DNA of 64,000 nucleotides from Eudorina sp. 2006-703-Eu-15 (lineage: Eukaryota > Chlorophyta > Chlorophyceae > Chlamydomonadales > Volvocaceae). Where the stretch lies: the NCBI GenBank assembly GCA_003117195.1, contig BDSI01000177.1, positions 140,658 through 204,657 on the forward strand, read 5' to 3'. Below the pieces are notes generated by a model, which did not search any database, was not told the DNA's origin, and saw only the letters and a program-made list of their open reading frames with translations. Of the stretch, positions 1 through 12,400 are shown piece after piece. Each line of letters starts with the position of its first letter. The stretch's first letter is position 1. The translations under genes were made by a program, and so were the position numbers.

Positions 1-537
1 CATCTCTTCCCCTCCCCCCAAACAAAAAAACGACGTTGCCGCCCACCCATCGTCGCCATCCGACCAGGGGCCAGCCCTGACGAGGGGTCAGAGGCCGCCC
101 ACGACGGCCAGACGCAGGGACGCCGCTACAGGGGACACCTCGCGAGGACCCCAACCGCCAACCCCTAACTCCCAACTCCCAACCCACCGGGAGGTCAACA
201 TGCCGCAAAACGTGTTGCGAAGCATCTACGTGTGTGTCATTGGGCAGGCAAGGCTGGCGTGACATCTGCGTGTGTTTAGAAATGCAACCCGCCCGATCTG
301 CGTGTGTGTGTGTGTGTATGCCCGGGCGAGGTCCTGTCATGTGGCCCCCGCGCGCAGCGCCCCAGGCCCCGCCAGCGCGCGTGTGGCGCAGTGCCCCTTC
401 AGAGTACCGTCGGTTTAGTTGATTGGTCGGTTGGTTGTTGCGACGGTTAGCTAAGCTTACCCCATGCCCCTCACGTCGGACTGAAACGCCTCTCGTGTCG
501 CGAGAATGCCGTACAAGTTGTGCCGTACAAACACACA
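1..537. other. Flank downstream of first gene, no gene seen
   Basis: This stretch lies 3' of the minus-strand gene ending at 538. I see no coding exon and no minus-strand TGTAA signal, so the transcript end may lie outside the window. It contains one copy of a dispersed motif with a GT run (268-318), described separately. Confidence 0.5.
268..318 (+). repeat. Dispersed GT/TTTAGAA-GCAACC-CCCG motif, copy 1
   Basis: The core GTGTTTAGAAATGCAACC is followed by CCG-rich sequence, then GAT and a GT run ending near 318. The same ordered arrangement recurs at 21288-21323 and 54827-54888 on the same strand. It is the shortest of the three, with fewer CCCG units. Confidence 0.6.
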
Positions 538-1665
538 TCAGAACCCGGTCACGGATTTAGGTCGCGCGTCCATCGCGACGCCGTACGGCACGAGGCCGAC
601 TGCGGCGCGCGCCGCCGCGCCCGCGCCCTCGCCGCCGTCACTGTCGCCGCTGGCGCTGCCGCCGCCGCCACCGGCGCCGTCGGCCGTCATCAGTCCACCC
701 GGTGATGCCCGGAGCCTAAATATGGACAGCGCCTTGGGTGTGTGGTGGTGGTGATGGGGATGTTGATGATGGTGATGGTGAGGCTGCGGCGGCGGGTGTG
801 GCTTTAGCGGCGGTGACGACCTAGATGGCGACAGCAAGGCCGCCGACGGGGACGACGACGACGGTGTCGACGGCTGCTGGGGCTGCGCCAGCGGCGGCGG
901 CCCCGGCGGCGGCGATGGCGACATCAGGCGGCTGCAGCTGCCGCCGGCGCGGGCCGCTTGCGGCCCAACCCCGGGCGGCGTCGTGGCTGTAGCAACCGCC
1001 GCAGCCGCTGCCACCGTCGCCGTCGATAGCGCGCCCTGGACGTCGTTTACCGGTAGCCCTAACGCCAGCTGACCCACGGAGACACGCAGCGCCGCCGCCG
1101 CCGCCGCCAACCTGGGCTGACCTGGCGGCGGCGAGAGCGACGGCATCTCCAATGACCCGGGTGAACTCACCTCGGGGTGCACCCGGGTGGATGTGGCTCC
1201 GACAGCGGCGGCTTCGACGGCGCCGGGAGCCGCCGCCGCGGCCGCGGCGGCCGCCGTCGCAGCCGCCGCAGTCGCCGTACACTGTGGCGGCGCTCCTTCG
1301 CAGAGGTCCAGGAGCCTCTTGGACGACATCGACCTCAGCGCGGCGGCGGCGGAGCCCGCGATGGTGACCCGGTTGCGGCTGGCGGACAGTACGGCACTGG
1401 CGTCCGCCGGCGACGCCGGGCCGCCGCCGGCGCTCGGGCTCAGCAACGGCGAGTTCGCGCCGCCGCCGCCGCCGCCGCCGGGCACCGACAAGGGCGGCGC
1501 CCAGGCGATGCCGACAGGCCGCGGCTGCTGTGCTGGCTGCGGCTGCTGCGACTGCGGCTGCTGCGGCTGAGCTGGCAGAGGACCTGAGGGGGCCTGCAGC
1601 GCCTGGAAGCGCTGCGCCGGCGCCGACGTAGTGGCCGTCTGCGGAAACGGGGGCATGACGGCTGC

Positions 1666-1696
<31 letters not shown>

Positions 1697-2196
1697 GCAA
1701 CCGCCGCCGCCGCCGCCGCCGCCGCGGATGCCGTAGATCCGGACAGTGCTGTGGGCGCGAAGAGGGAGCTGCCACTGATGTTGACGGGGGTGCCGCCGAT
1801 GCCGCCGATGGCGGCGGCGACGGCGGCTGTGGCAGCGGCGGCAGCGCCTGCGGCGGCGGCGGCGTCGGCGGCAGCGGCAAGCACCGCCGGCGCTGCGGTG
1901 CGGATCTCCAGTGAGGAACGAGACGGCAGCAGCTGTTGCTGCTGCTGCTGCAGCGGGTACGCGCCGTCGCGGCTGCACATGCTGGTGGTACCCGCCGCCA
2001 CGAAGTAGGCGTCCACGGATCGCCGCCGGGCGCTGGTGGAGCCGATGAGGCGCAGTCGTTGGGACGTCGGCGCCAGGGCGGCGTTGCCGGAGCGCTGCGG
2101 TTGGAGGCTGTGGGTGCGACGCGGCCCGGTGGATGTCATCGCCGCCATGAACTCGTGAGGGTCGGTCGTCTCAAGCGGCGCGGAAGGGCCTTTCCT

Positions 2197-2235
<39 letters not shown>

Positions 2236-3306
2236 CGCCGCCGCCGCCATGACGTCGGCGCCTCGAGGGCTGACGTGCTCGGCGTCGGGGACGCCGCCAC
2301 CGTAGCCGTACAAGGCGCCACTGGGTGTGGCTACGACGTCGCCGAACTGTACGACGGAGGCCCTGCGGCCGGTGACGGGCCGCTCGGCCCCGAAATCCGC
2401 CGACATGCGCGCGGAGGCGGAGGAGGACGCCGCGCGGCCTCGTTCCGCCGCCGCCTCGGCGCCGCCGCCGTTGTACGCCAGGGATGTACGACGGGTGGTC
2501 GCAGGGCGTTCCGGGCCCGCTGCCTCCGCCCCTGACCCCACGCGCGCCACCCAGCCCTGCGTCGCGCCCTCCATCGCGTCACCGCCAAAGTGAATCACCG
2601 ACGAGCGCAGAGCGGTGCCGGGCCGCCCGCCCTCGACGCCGGCGGCGCCGCCGCCGCGCGAAGCTCGAGGCAGCTCCATCGAGTGGGTCGAGTAGTACAC
2701 CGCCGAGGATCGACGCTGCTGCGAGGACGAGGTTGCGACGCCGGAGCCGAGGGGCCGTTCCGCCGGTTGCTGGAGGTACCGCGAAAAGACGACCGTTGAC
2801 TGAGATTCACTTGCCGTACGTACGACAGGGGTCATGTAGGTCCCCGACTCCGACACGTCCTTCCACGCCGCCGCCGCGGCGGGCGACGCCCGGCGGCTGA
2901 AGAAGGAGCGCAGCTTGGCCCGGAGCTTGGCGGGCGCGGATTCGGGCTGGTGGGGTGCGGACTCGATGGCAGCGGCGGGGCAGGGCGGGCTTGGGGGCTT
3001 CCCTGGAGCTTCGTCCGGGAGATCATCCGGCTCATCTCCATCGCCTGTGGGCGCACCGCGACTGCTGGCAGCATCAGGCTTCGGCTCCCTCACGAGGGTG
3101 CTCTCCAGCTGCTGAAGAAAGCGCCTGCTGCGCTCGTATTCTGCACCAACAGAAGATATATGACGGGCATACCTCGGTTGGAAATCCGGAACCGCACATG
3201 CCAGCGTTCGCAAGTCAGACAGAAGATTGGCGCTCTTCAAAGGGTCCGCATCGATACCAACGCTAGGTTTTGCGTGAGAAAGTGGGAGTCCTTTCACCGA
3301 CCGCAC
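538..3306 (-). CDS. Large low-complexity Gly/Ala/Ser/Pro protein, 5' partial
   Basis: A 922-codon open frame ends in a TGA at 538-540. The N-terminal 80 residues are ordinary sequence (SDLRTLACAVPDFQPRYARH, then a Glu/Arg-rich helix-like stretch). The rest is low complexity: poly-Gly (13 residues), poly-Ala, Gln runs, Ser/Pro tracts, and a His cluster near residues 835-860 (HHHHHQHPHHHHH). The first codon of the frame is GTG and an in-frame stop lies just upstream. The first in-frame ATG comes only near residue 158, so the true start should be on an upstream exon that I could not place. I recognise no domain. The frame is credible because the N-terminal part is non-repetitive and uninterrupted, but GC-rich triplet repeats also keep other frames open here. 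Function unknown; a disordered regulatory or scaffolding protein is only a guess. Confidence 0.6.
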
Positions 3307-4949
3307 GCTCCCAAGTCACGGGCCCGAATAGGCAGGATGGACGTTGCATGGACAGCATTGACGCGCGTAATTGCATGAAATTAGAAGCACACAACCTGGC
3401 TGTCATGTGCTACCTGCCGCAAGGTCGGCCAGCAGGCGTTGAGGGTCTTGCTGCAAGTCAGCCATGCGTCCCGTAGCGATGTCCGTTGAGCCAGCCGAAT
3501 TCAGGGCATGCCAAGCCGAGGTGTCAGACCTTACGTAACTCAACCTAAATCAATTGCCAGAAATGGTCAATCTTGGCGTGGCGTGGCAACGTTACAGTTA
3601 ATTCACTGAGACAAACAACGGATGACATTTGGAGCGCTCATACTGTTTTATTCTTGCATCACAACTTAAATGAAAAAGAAACTGCGCTGAGCGCTGAGTG
3701 CTGGAGCTTGGAGGCCTGCGATGTGGCAGAAGCTCAAGGAGTACTGCAGTAACGTTTTCCTTGTCGGCACGGGCTGGCCAAGAGGGTTCACCTTTGCAGC
3801 TGCCTGCGACGTAAACGTCTCGCAATTTCATAAATATGTTCGCTCAGCCTTGGCAGCACACCGACTGGACTGCCTGACTTGGCCGCGGATGGCCCGAGCC
3901 TGGGTAATCAAGCAGTATATCATCATAACGTGCCACGCGAATGGCTTCTCTTGACTTCCACTGACAGCAGGGCGCAGACACCAGATGGCATGACTCACGA
4001 GGGATAGTGTGGGCTGCTCATGTCTCTCGCCAAGGAACGCGACGGGCAACCCTAGACCGCCCCCTCCGCCCGCCACCGCACAGTACCCCGTAACGTGCAG
4101 TGCCTTTGGCAATCGGGCCTCATGCCACCCCGCCCCTCCACACCTCACCCCACCCGCGAAAGCATACCGCCTACAGCCACCTGACCCCCTCCCCCCTCAA
4201 ACATGGCAAGAGCCGCCGAACTGCCTGGGCCCGGTGGGAATGTCTAAACCCCTCAACCGAACAACGCCACCGCCTTCGCATACCACATAACAAGGTCAAT
4301 CCACTGTCAAGCCTCACTCACCCTACGCCTCACGTCCGCTCCAGCATTCGCAAATAGGCTCATCCAAAGTGCGCTGTACGGCCTCTCCCGCGGCAGCCCT
4401 CTCAGTCTTCCGCCCATAAATGTACGGATACCGTGCATGAGCTTCAGCTCGTCCAGCCGGACCCTACCCTCCTGCAGTATAACCACTCCTGGACTCGCTG
4501 TCTGTCAGCTTATGACCATACATGGCAACTGGAGGGACCTGTACGGCTACCTATACGATTAGCTCTATCTGTACGATAAGTTCTATCTGTACGACAACAC
4601 CAACTGGCCAAGAACCCAACGGCGAAGGGCCCCAGCCGTCACTCCACCGAATCTGTCGCCCTACAACCGACCGGGCGAGAGGGACCGCGCATCGCATCGG
4701 GCGCCATCGCTCAACTTGTGAATGGGGTGCGCCCCCGTCGCCCGCATCCATTCAACCAACCACCACCCTTCCAAGGCGCTGCACGGGGACCGCGGTCGTC
4801 ATGCCGTACAGCCCGTACTCCGCCGTACTGGAGGCGGGTGCCGCCCTGGGCTGGGCCCCTGACTAGCCAGCCCGTGCTGCTGCACAGACAGCCGCCCCGC
4901 AGGACAACGAAACCGCCTGGCACCGCAGCCGCGCAGGTACGGAAAGGGC
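3307..4949. other. Intergenic region, no supported gene
   Basis: This region lies between the 5' end of the minus-strand gene at 538-3306 and the stop of the next minus-strand gene at 4950. It should hold the missing 5' exon(s) of the former and the 3' UTR of the latter. A minus-strand TGTAA occurs near 3592-3596 but is far from the stop. Short open frames such as 3598-3831 (-) start with ATG but cannot be joined with confidence. Confidence 0.4.
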
Positions 4950-7900
4950 TCAGCGGCCGCCGCCTCCGCCCGCCTTGAATCGCTCCGCCCGCCGGCGCTG
5001 CTCCTCGCGGCCCGCTAGCAGCTCATCGAACTCGCGGAGCTGCCTGTGGCACCACGGATGGTGTTGCGGGCAGGTCGTCAGGAAAACACGGCGTGTACGG
5101 ACACAAGAGGGCCCTTAGAAAGAACAAAATTTCTAGGGCGGAACGATGCGTCGACGCGCCAACACCCCACGCCGTTCCAAGGCTCCATCCGCTGCGCTCC
5201 CACCATCGCACCGTACCCACCCAGGATCGCACTATACGGCAGGAGATGGCACCGCACCGCACCGCACCGCACCGCACCGCACCGCACACAGCACATCCCT
5301 GGCCTCATCGCGCCACCCGCCCACCAACCTGTATGCCCATTCCTGTATATCCTGTCCTTTATCGTATGTCCTGTCCTGTAAGTCCATTTCTTCTTCCCTG
5401 CGTCCTGTAAGTCCATTTCTTCTTCCCTGCGTCACAGGTCGCCCCTGTCCTCTACCACCACCCGTCCTACAACCCCGGGCTGCTCCCCGCTCGAGTGCGC
5501 CGTACCTGTCCACCTCCGGATCCGTCTCTACCTCCGGCTCAGGCTCCGGAACCACGTCTATGGTACGACCCGCGGGCCCGCGGCGCTCCGAATCCGCCTT
5601 GTTGGACGCTGCTGCGTCACCACATGGGCAGCAGGGGATGGGTTGGGGCTGGGATCCAAATGGGTCGATCGGACGACTGCCGCCGCAGCCCCTGGAGTCA
5701 AGCACCCATACCGGCTCCATGGATGGCGGGCGACTGCGAACCAACCCTAGGCGAAACGCCGAAATGTCTGGAGGCGGCATGCACAGCTGCGGACTGCAGT
5801 AAAGTACGGCACTCTGGGACGCCGTGTACGGCCCGACATAAGCCCCACCTCTGGCTTTATCAGACGCCGGCTTCAGAAACAGGGATGTGGCCAACGCGCC
5901 GAGGCCTAGCCCGCCCGCCACCACAGCCTGCGTGCATGAGGCGAGGTGACGCAGGGGAGGAGGGCGGCGGCAATCGGGGAGCAACCAACTGAGGGCACCC
6001 AAGCCAGGGTACAGCGCCGGCAGGGGGGCCAACAGCAGCCAGGTTGCATGTGCATGAGCACCTCGGCGGGACCAGGGCTAAATTGAGAAAAATAAATAAA
6101 CCCGGGACCAGGGCTGCAATCGTGAGTTGCCGAGTATGTGTCTGTGACAGCTGCCCCGCCGTAGGCCGCGCATGCGGCAGCAGGGCCGGGTCCTCAGCCA
6201 ACCCGCCCGAACCCGAACCCGATCCCGATCCCGAACCCGAAGCCGAAGCCGAACCCGACCCAACTCGTTCGACCCTGACACTGCTGCGCCGCGGCGCCCT
6301 GCCACCGCTGCGCTCCCCCCTGTTGTCAATAAAGACAGCGAAATCGCGAAACAAACACCGATTGCGTAGTAGTAGATTGCGCTCCCCCCCCGGGCCCCGC
6401 CCCGCCCCATTCGCACCCCCACCCACCCACCCACCCACCCACCCACCAACGTGAGCAGCTTGGGCAGCAGCAGCGCCGTGCCCAGCGTAGCGAACGTCGC
6501 GAAGGTCATCCCCCCGAACGCCAGCGCGCCCATCCCCACAAACAGGAAGAAGGGCAGGAAGAGGGAGGTGAAGAGGGCGCCCGCGGAGAGCGCGGCGCCG
6601 ATCGCCACCGCCGTGAAGGCCACACCGATGACCAGGGGGCCTGGGGAGCGGAGCGCGGCCGTGGGGCCCGGTGGGGAGGGCGGGGGGGTTCCGGAGACCG
6701 CGGGCTTAGTGCCCGGCCTACCTACCTTCCTGCCTGCCTTCCTGGGGGAAGGATGCGGCCCATGACATCCACCGTGCACATCGCTGTGCAGGGGTACGAC
6801 ATTCCCAGTTCCCGGGTATGGATTGGGGAACCGATACGTGGCACAGGAGTCAATACGCGACCCAAGTTACTTACCATACATACCTGAATTGTGCGCGCAC
6901 TGTTACCTCGGGCGACCGCGTCGCCGCCGGACCCATCCCGGACCAACCAACGCGCGACAGCACGAGGACGGACCACACCGCAGACAGTTCCCGGGTAGGG
7001 CCCCGAGCAGGCGCCTGCTGGGGCCCCCAACCCCCCAGCACCCTTGGGCATCGTGCAGCCGCTGGTCGCCCTTCGGTCGGCCACCCACACCAACCCTGCC
7101 CTGACATACGTCCCCCTCATCACCCTCTCGCTCGCGATGGCTCTCCCTCCCCCCGCCCCCCTGTGGGCCGCCTTTCCTCCTCGCCTGCCCGCTGCTCCTC
7201 CCCCTGGCCCCGTCTAGGCCTATGGTTCTCCCATGTGCCTCGCATCAGAAGAAGGGAGGGCCAGCGCGGTTGGGCTGCGGGACAGCCGAAGGAGGTTCGA
7301 GGGGCCCCGGCGAGCATTGGCCCCGCCTCCTCCGTCACGGTGCCACACGGGGCATATCCAGGCTTCCAGGGGCCCGGAGCTACAGACCCCACAGCCGATA
7401 GCTGCGTGAGGCAGCCCTGGCTGTGAGGCAGGTCGGGACGAGGGGGCGATCCGCACCGGATTGGACCCTCCCTGGATGGACCCACCAATGACGGCGGCCG
7501 CTAGCACCAGGCCTCCCACCACGGGAACAAGCAGCTTCCAAGCCTCATCCTGCCGTACCTGTACGACATGCATGCGGGGGCAAAACGCCCCGTGGAATTT
7601 ACCGTAGGCCTGGCTTCTTGGGACATGCGGTGGTGGTAGTGGTGGTGATGGTCGATGGATTTCCCCAGGGCGAGGGGCGAGGGATGTCATGAGGACGCCC
7701 CCAAGCTGACATTGCCGATGATTGCTGCCAATGGCTCGGTCGTACCTCAGTCTCGTACTCGTTGTACTGGATGCGGTACATCCCGCGGCGATTGGAGAAC
7801 TGGAAACCGCCTCCTGCGTCCTCGTTGCGCCGTCCGCTCGACCGCTGTCCAGGCTGCTGCTGCCCACCGCTCTCGCCCCGGCGCCGCGCCTCGGGCACCA

Positions 7901-7998
7901 CCCGGCGGCGGCAGGGGTGCAATGTGGATGGGACCAGACGAGGCCCTGGCCCCTGGGGTCGGACCGCAGAGCATCTCGCCCGCCAGGACGTCGGCGCG
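4950..7998 (-). CDS. Predicted plastid-targeted membrane protein, unknown family
   Basis: Exons read on the minus strand: 7998-7746, 7558-7457, 6640-6447, 5927-5849, 5557-5506, 5043-4950. The last four join in perfect phase, giving KPASDKAR, then DVVPEPEPEVETDPEVD, then RQLREFDELLAGREEQ and a stop at 4950. The first exon has an Arg/Ser/Pro-rich, plastid-transit-like N-terminus followed by SNRRGMYRIQYNEYETE. The second begins VRQDEAWKLLVPVVGG and contains one hydrophobic segment. Exon 6640-6447 encodes two or more membrane helices, and the next begins with another hydrophobic Gly/Ala segment. The tail is acidic, then basic. The junction from 7457 to 6640 is out of phase, so a small exon is missing between them. 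No in-frame ATG precedes the first exon, so the 5' end is missing too. I do not recognise the family; location in a plastid membrane is inference. Confidence 0.6.
5249..5287 (+). repeat. (ACCGC)n microsatellite
   Basis: Seven uninterrupted pentanucleotide units in the last intron of the 4950-7998 gene. Confidence 0.9.
5374..5431 (+). repeat. 29-bp perfect tandem duplication
   Basis: Two identical adjacent 29-bp units (5374-5402 and 5403-5431) beginning TCCTGTAAGTCC, within the last intron of the 4950-7998 gene. Confidence 0.9.
6203..6258 (+). repeat. (CCCGAA/CCGATC) hexanucleotide tract
   Basis: Degenerate hexanucleotide units (CCCGAA, CCCGAT, GCCGAA) in an intron of the 4950-7998 gene. A short (CCCA)n run follows at 6418-6446, at the donor of exon 6640-6447. 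Confidence 0.8.
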
Positions 7999-9426
7999 CT
8001 GATTGCAATGACGATGTTGTATAATGATAGGTGGGTGCACAAGGCAAGGAATGCGACAGGGTGAGAGATCAGCACGCGGACTGTGGGCAGATTGCGGTGG
8101 GCTTTCTTTGTCAGGGATGTCTCCCATGGCTGCCAGTCATAATACAAGGGCAGTGTTCAATCTTGTGAGGTTATCAGGTGCTTGTGCAGCACAGCACAGC
8201 GGGAAAACTCACACGGACATGATGCTCCGACCAGGCAGAACTACTGGTGCAGAGGCCGAGAACTGCGTGATTTGTAGATTTGTTGCAAGAGAATTGATTG
8301 AAACCCTCAAACTGTATGGAAACGTTACGTGAACCAGTTTGGTACTGAAGCAACCCCAGATCAACGCTGACACGATGCACTTATAAAGAGGGTATGAATA
8401 TAAACTGATTCGTTGTACATTTTCTTTGACTTTATGATAAACAATGATTGTTTCCACTGATTAATTGTTCGGTTGGAGCACGGCCGGGATTGAGCCTTGG
8501 TCTACTGCACGGGTACGCTGACAAACAGAAGATCATTGTGCTAGGCAAAATATGCACGTTCGTATCAATTTCGTAACGGAACTTTTTCAAAGCGGCACGA
8601 GAATGCGGAGCAGGATGAGTCAAAGTCACTCAAAGTTTAACAATGGATGCCCCTGAATGCCTTAGCACATTTCACACGACCACATTCATTTCCGGTTTGC
8701 CACCGTCGTGACAGCCATCCAAGAATTGAGGCCCCTCGGAGCCGCGCCTCGTTACGATGACTGTCGCCTGTCAACCTCGAGTCCAGCGTGGGATAGGTGC
8801 TACAGATAGATCATTCATGCAGTCACCACTCTGGGCCTCGATGACGCCGAGGCTCTTCAAGTCTAGCTTCTCGTTTCCAACCGCTAACCAAGCGCTTTAC
8901 CGTACGGCCAGCTGGCGAAGGCGTGAGAAGCCGGCGAATCGATACTTAACCTGCCCGCTGTCCATATAAATTGGCACGCATTCCTCCGAGTTATAACCCG
9001 GTCAGATTGCTTACAAAGCTACATTACACATACTTCTGCACGTCTGCCACAGCCCGCCTTGGTCTCAATACCTTATACAGATGGCCTCAACCGTATCCCG
9101 TCCCGTGCAAGCTGCATGCATGCCATTCAAGCGCATGCAGCGTGGACGTCTGCAACAGTTGCAAGTTATGTGCCTAGCGCCGACTCCGCAGCGGTCGGCA
9201 CCTCGAACTGTACCCCAATCACTTGCAAATTCTTTTCAAGTGCACACTTCAAGTGGACCAAACGTTGTTTCGTGGATGTCCATGTTAGAACTTTTCTTCG
9301 CCCCAAAGAAAGCGGAGTCGTCCTGGTGCGTGCCCTAGAACTCTGCGCTGGTATCTGTCATGCATATTAGTGAATGGTCACAGTTGAATTGTCCCGTAAT
9401 TTGGGTCACTTATGGCGCCACACTCA

Positions 9427-9490
9427 AGTGATGTTTGATGACCAAACATCACTGGTATGACATTTGATGACCGTGCCAAAATGTCATACC
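9427..9490. repeat. Two abutting perfect inverted repeats
   Basis: Hairpin 1 has 11-bp arms (9427-9437 and 9443-9453; AGTGATGTTTG) and a 5-nt loop. Hairpin 2 starts at the next base, with 12-bp arms (9454-9465 and 9479-9490; GGTATGACATTT) and a 13-nt loop. Both loops follow the shared sequence TTTGATGACC. Confidence 0.85.
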
Positions 9491-12400
9491 ACTAACTGGT
9501 ACTCCTCACGACACAGGTCATTTGCCGAAATTTCGGACTTTAACTTCGAGGATGACAGTGAGGACGACCACGCTGCGGCCCACTGGTGAGTTGTCGCTTC
9601 GCCGTGCCCAGCTAAGCTTTTGGTCGAGTCTGGTCGACCTAGTCTATAAATTAATACGCGCTATGAGTCTATGCTACGAGCTGCTGACAGTTTCCCTTCT
9701 TTTCACTTAGGTGTTGTTGCGCTGTTACGCATGGCGTCCGGTTGTGACCGTCGAGTCGAAAGCGCTGACAGACCCAATCCTGTTGCCCACACAGGTACAC
9801 GAGCCATCTTGCAGACAGGCTCGCGATGCAGCCGCTTGACAACGCGGATGCGTAACCGAATTCGGCCAAGGGGCGGTACCGAGGTCGCGCAATGGTTGCC
9901 ATCGAGTCGGCCTACAGTCGCTTGCTGGGTTACGACATATTTGATAAGTTCCTTGCCAACCCTAATCCTCATGGCAGGCCCGTTTTAGGCGACGGCGTTT
10001 TAATGTCCAGGACCGTTAAACCGTCGTCCGAATAAACCCCGTGTTAAGGGAAACGGGACGCAACGGAACGGGCATGCAGGTCGCATGGTGGTGGTCCTCA
10101 AGGGGGGACCAGGCGGTCCAGTCCGGGGCAGCAGAGGAATCGAAGAGAAGACGATAGCAAGCGTTGTGTTGGTGTAGGGTGTTTCGCAGCGCAGTGCAGT
10201 GCAGTGCATCAAGTAAGCAGGATCGTTGTCTGCGCAGGGGCTAGGGATGCGTAGGCAGGGGTGGACCGGCTGGGGCCGAGGCGCGCAGGCACATGGATTT
10301 GGACGCCGGTTTCCTGTCAGTCCTGCTCGGCCACTTTCTTGCCATTTTGACATATGGTGGATGCCTCTTCGCACGGAGACTGTCATTGCAGGGCTAATGC
10401 GGAAGTACATTTGTGGGGCGATGTAGGGTAGTGGTGAACGGACGGAAGGATGCCCGCCAGCAGGCAATGTCTGGATTACGAGGCTGCTGCACGCGACGTC
10501 TGCCGATCCTGCCGATACGTGTCCGTACGTCAATATACATGAAGAGCGTTTCAGCAGCGGGAACTGAAGGAACTGTACGGCCCTGTACAGCTGTTTGATC
10601 TGCGACGCATTGCAGGTCAGGTTGCAGGTCAGGTTGCAAAGGCTGATGGCTATGTTTTAGCTACTGCCGCTATTTTTGCTACTGCTGCCGCTGCTGCTGC
10701 TGCTGCCGCCGCTGTTGCTGAATTGTGCGATACACCCATCTTTAGGTAGCGTTCAGCCGGCTTCGCATCCAACGGCCGGAATCACTCTTCTTCATGGAGC
10801 ATAAAGGGCGCCCCTTGGGGCGCAGAACCGCACGCGTCCCTATTGTTTTGACGGCATGTGATTCATGTGCAGCACCGTACAATGGGGAAGTGTTTCCCCA
10901 GAGTCTGCTGCTTCATGCGCACGCGCTTCTGGTTCGACGTTTGGCACATTTGTTTTCTTACGGTCCGCAACGGGTCTTCCTTCTCTTCCTCCTTTTGTCG
11001 CTCTTCGGCTGCTTGTTTGGCTGATGTTGCGGTTGTTGATGGGTAACTGTGTCTGGGTCTTATAGGGTTACGTGTGACTGTGAGGACTCAGCGATTGGCT
11101 TATTAGGCACATTGAGAAGGGGCTGGCCACCGGGCAACAATGCCGGCCCCTAGCGCAGCTCTCTAAGCGCCTTGGATTAAGGCCTGGGAGCGCCGTTGAC
11201 ACCACCGCATTTATCATTCTTGGGTTCTTTTTGTGGTGCACAGTGGCGAAAGGTTCTGGGCGCATGGACGTATGGACGTGGCAGCGGCGTGGCTTTCTCT
11301 GTTCATCGATGTGAAAATTTGGTGTGTTACGTGCTCTGGATGACAGCACTGATCTTTGATTTTGGGTTGTTCGGCTCCCACTGGCGCGCGGGGCCCGCTG
11401 GCTGGAATAGGCCGCGGACTGCGCACAGTGGGAGCCGGGCGGACGGTCGCAATAACAATGATTGAGTAAAGGGACGTGACAGTCTCGGCCGGGAATGCGA
11501 ATAGGAGCGCGTTGGTGCCTGATGCTGCGTGGATGTGAATGTGAGTGTATGCGCGGGTGTGGTTGTACAGTGGAGCGAGACGAGAACGTGTCTGTTGACT
11601 GACCCAGTGGTTATGTAAGGCCGCGAACATGCCCGATGCTTGCTGCCCATTGATGCCGTGAACCCCCCCTGGTTCCGCGTTCTGATGAGAATCAACGGTG
11701 CATCGTGGCCTGATGGTGGAGCCCTGAGTGAGAAGGATGAGGCCGAGGCGAGAGAAATCAGGCCGAGGTCATGCAAGCGCCGGAGGCAGGGGGTAAGCAA
11801 TGCGACGGATGATCTCTTGCAGCAGTACCTACGACAACCGACGGTTGCTTGGCAGGCGTGCCGTAGGGTTTGTGGGAATCGTCGAATGGGCAATGTGTGA
11901 TGAAACGGGATGTGATTATTACTGAGATTACAGTGGGTCCCGCGGCTCATCTGATGTAATTACGACGTCCCCTGGCATCCGACGTTCAGACCCGATGGGA
12001 ACGGATCTTACTGCGGTGACAGTCACACAGGGAATGCCGTACAGCTGATTACCAGTCCGCAGCGCGTCGTGGGCATGCCTGACGTCGCGCCTTTCGACTC
12101 CTCGAAATGCGACCAGCGACCATCATGGCCAGGGACCATCAGAAACACGGTTGATACTCGACTGTGCGTGTCTAGGGGATCCGCACGCTGACATCAGCGA
12201 TCCGGTTTGGTCCGACACCACACTTCCATAGCAGCTGCATCCTAATATGTGGCACAAAGTTGCATGTTGCGTGGCGCACCAACAGAAGAATCCCTCGCAG
12301 ATAGGCTTTCGTCCCACACACACCCAGCAACGACAGCGCGGCACACAAGCCAGAAGCGCAGTCCGGGTGTCACACCCAAGAGCCGTATGCAAGACGACGA

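Noticed and set aside
821..2535. Several Ala/Arg/Pro-rich frames overlapping the first gene
   Set aside because: Shadow frames of GC-rich triplet repeats; only the 538-3306 frame has a non-repetitive part.
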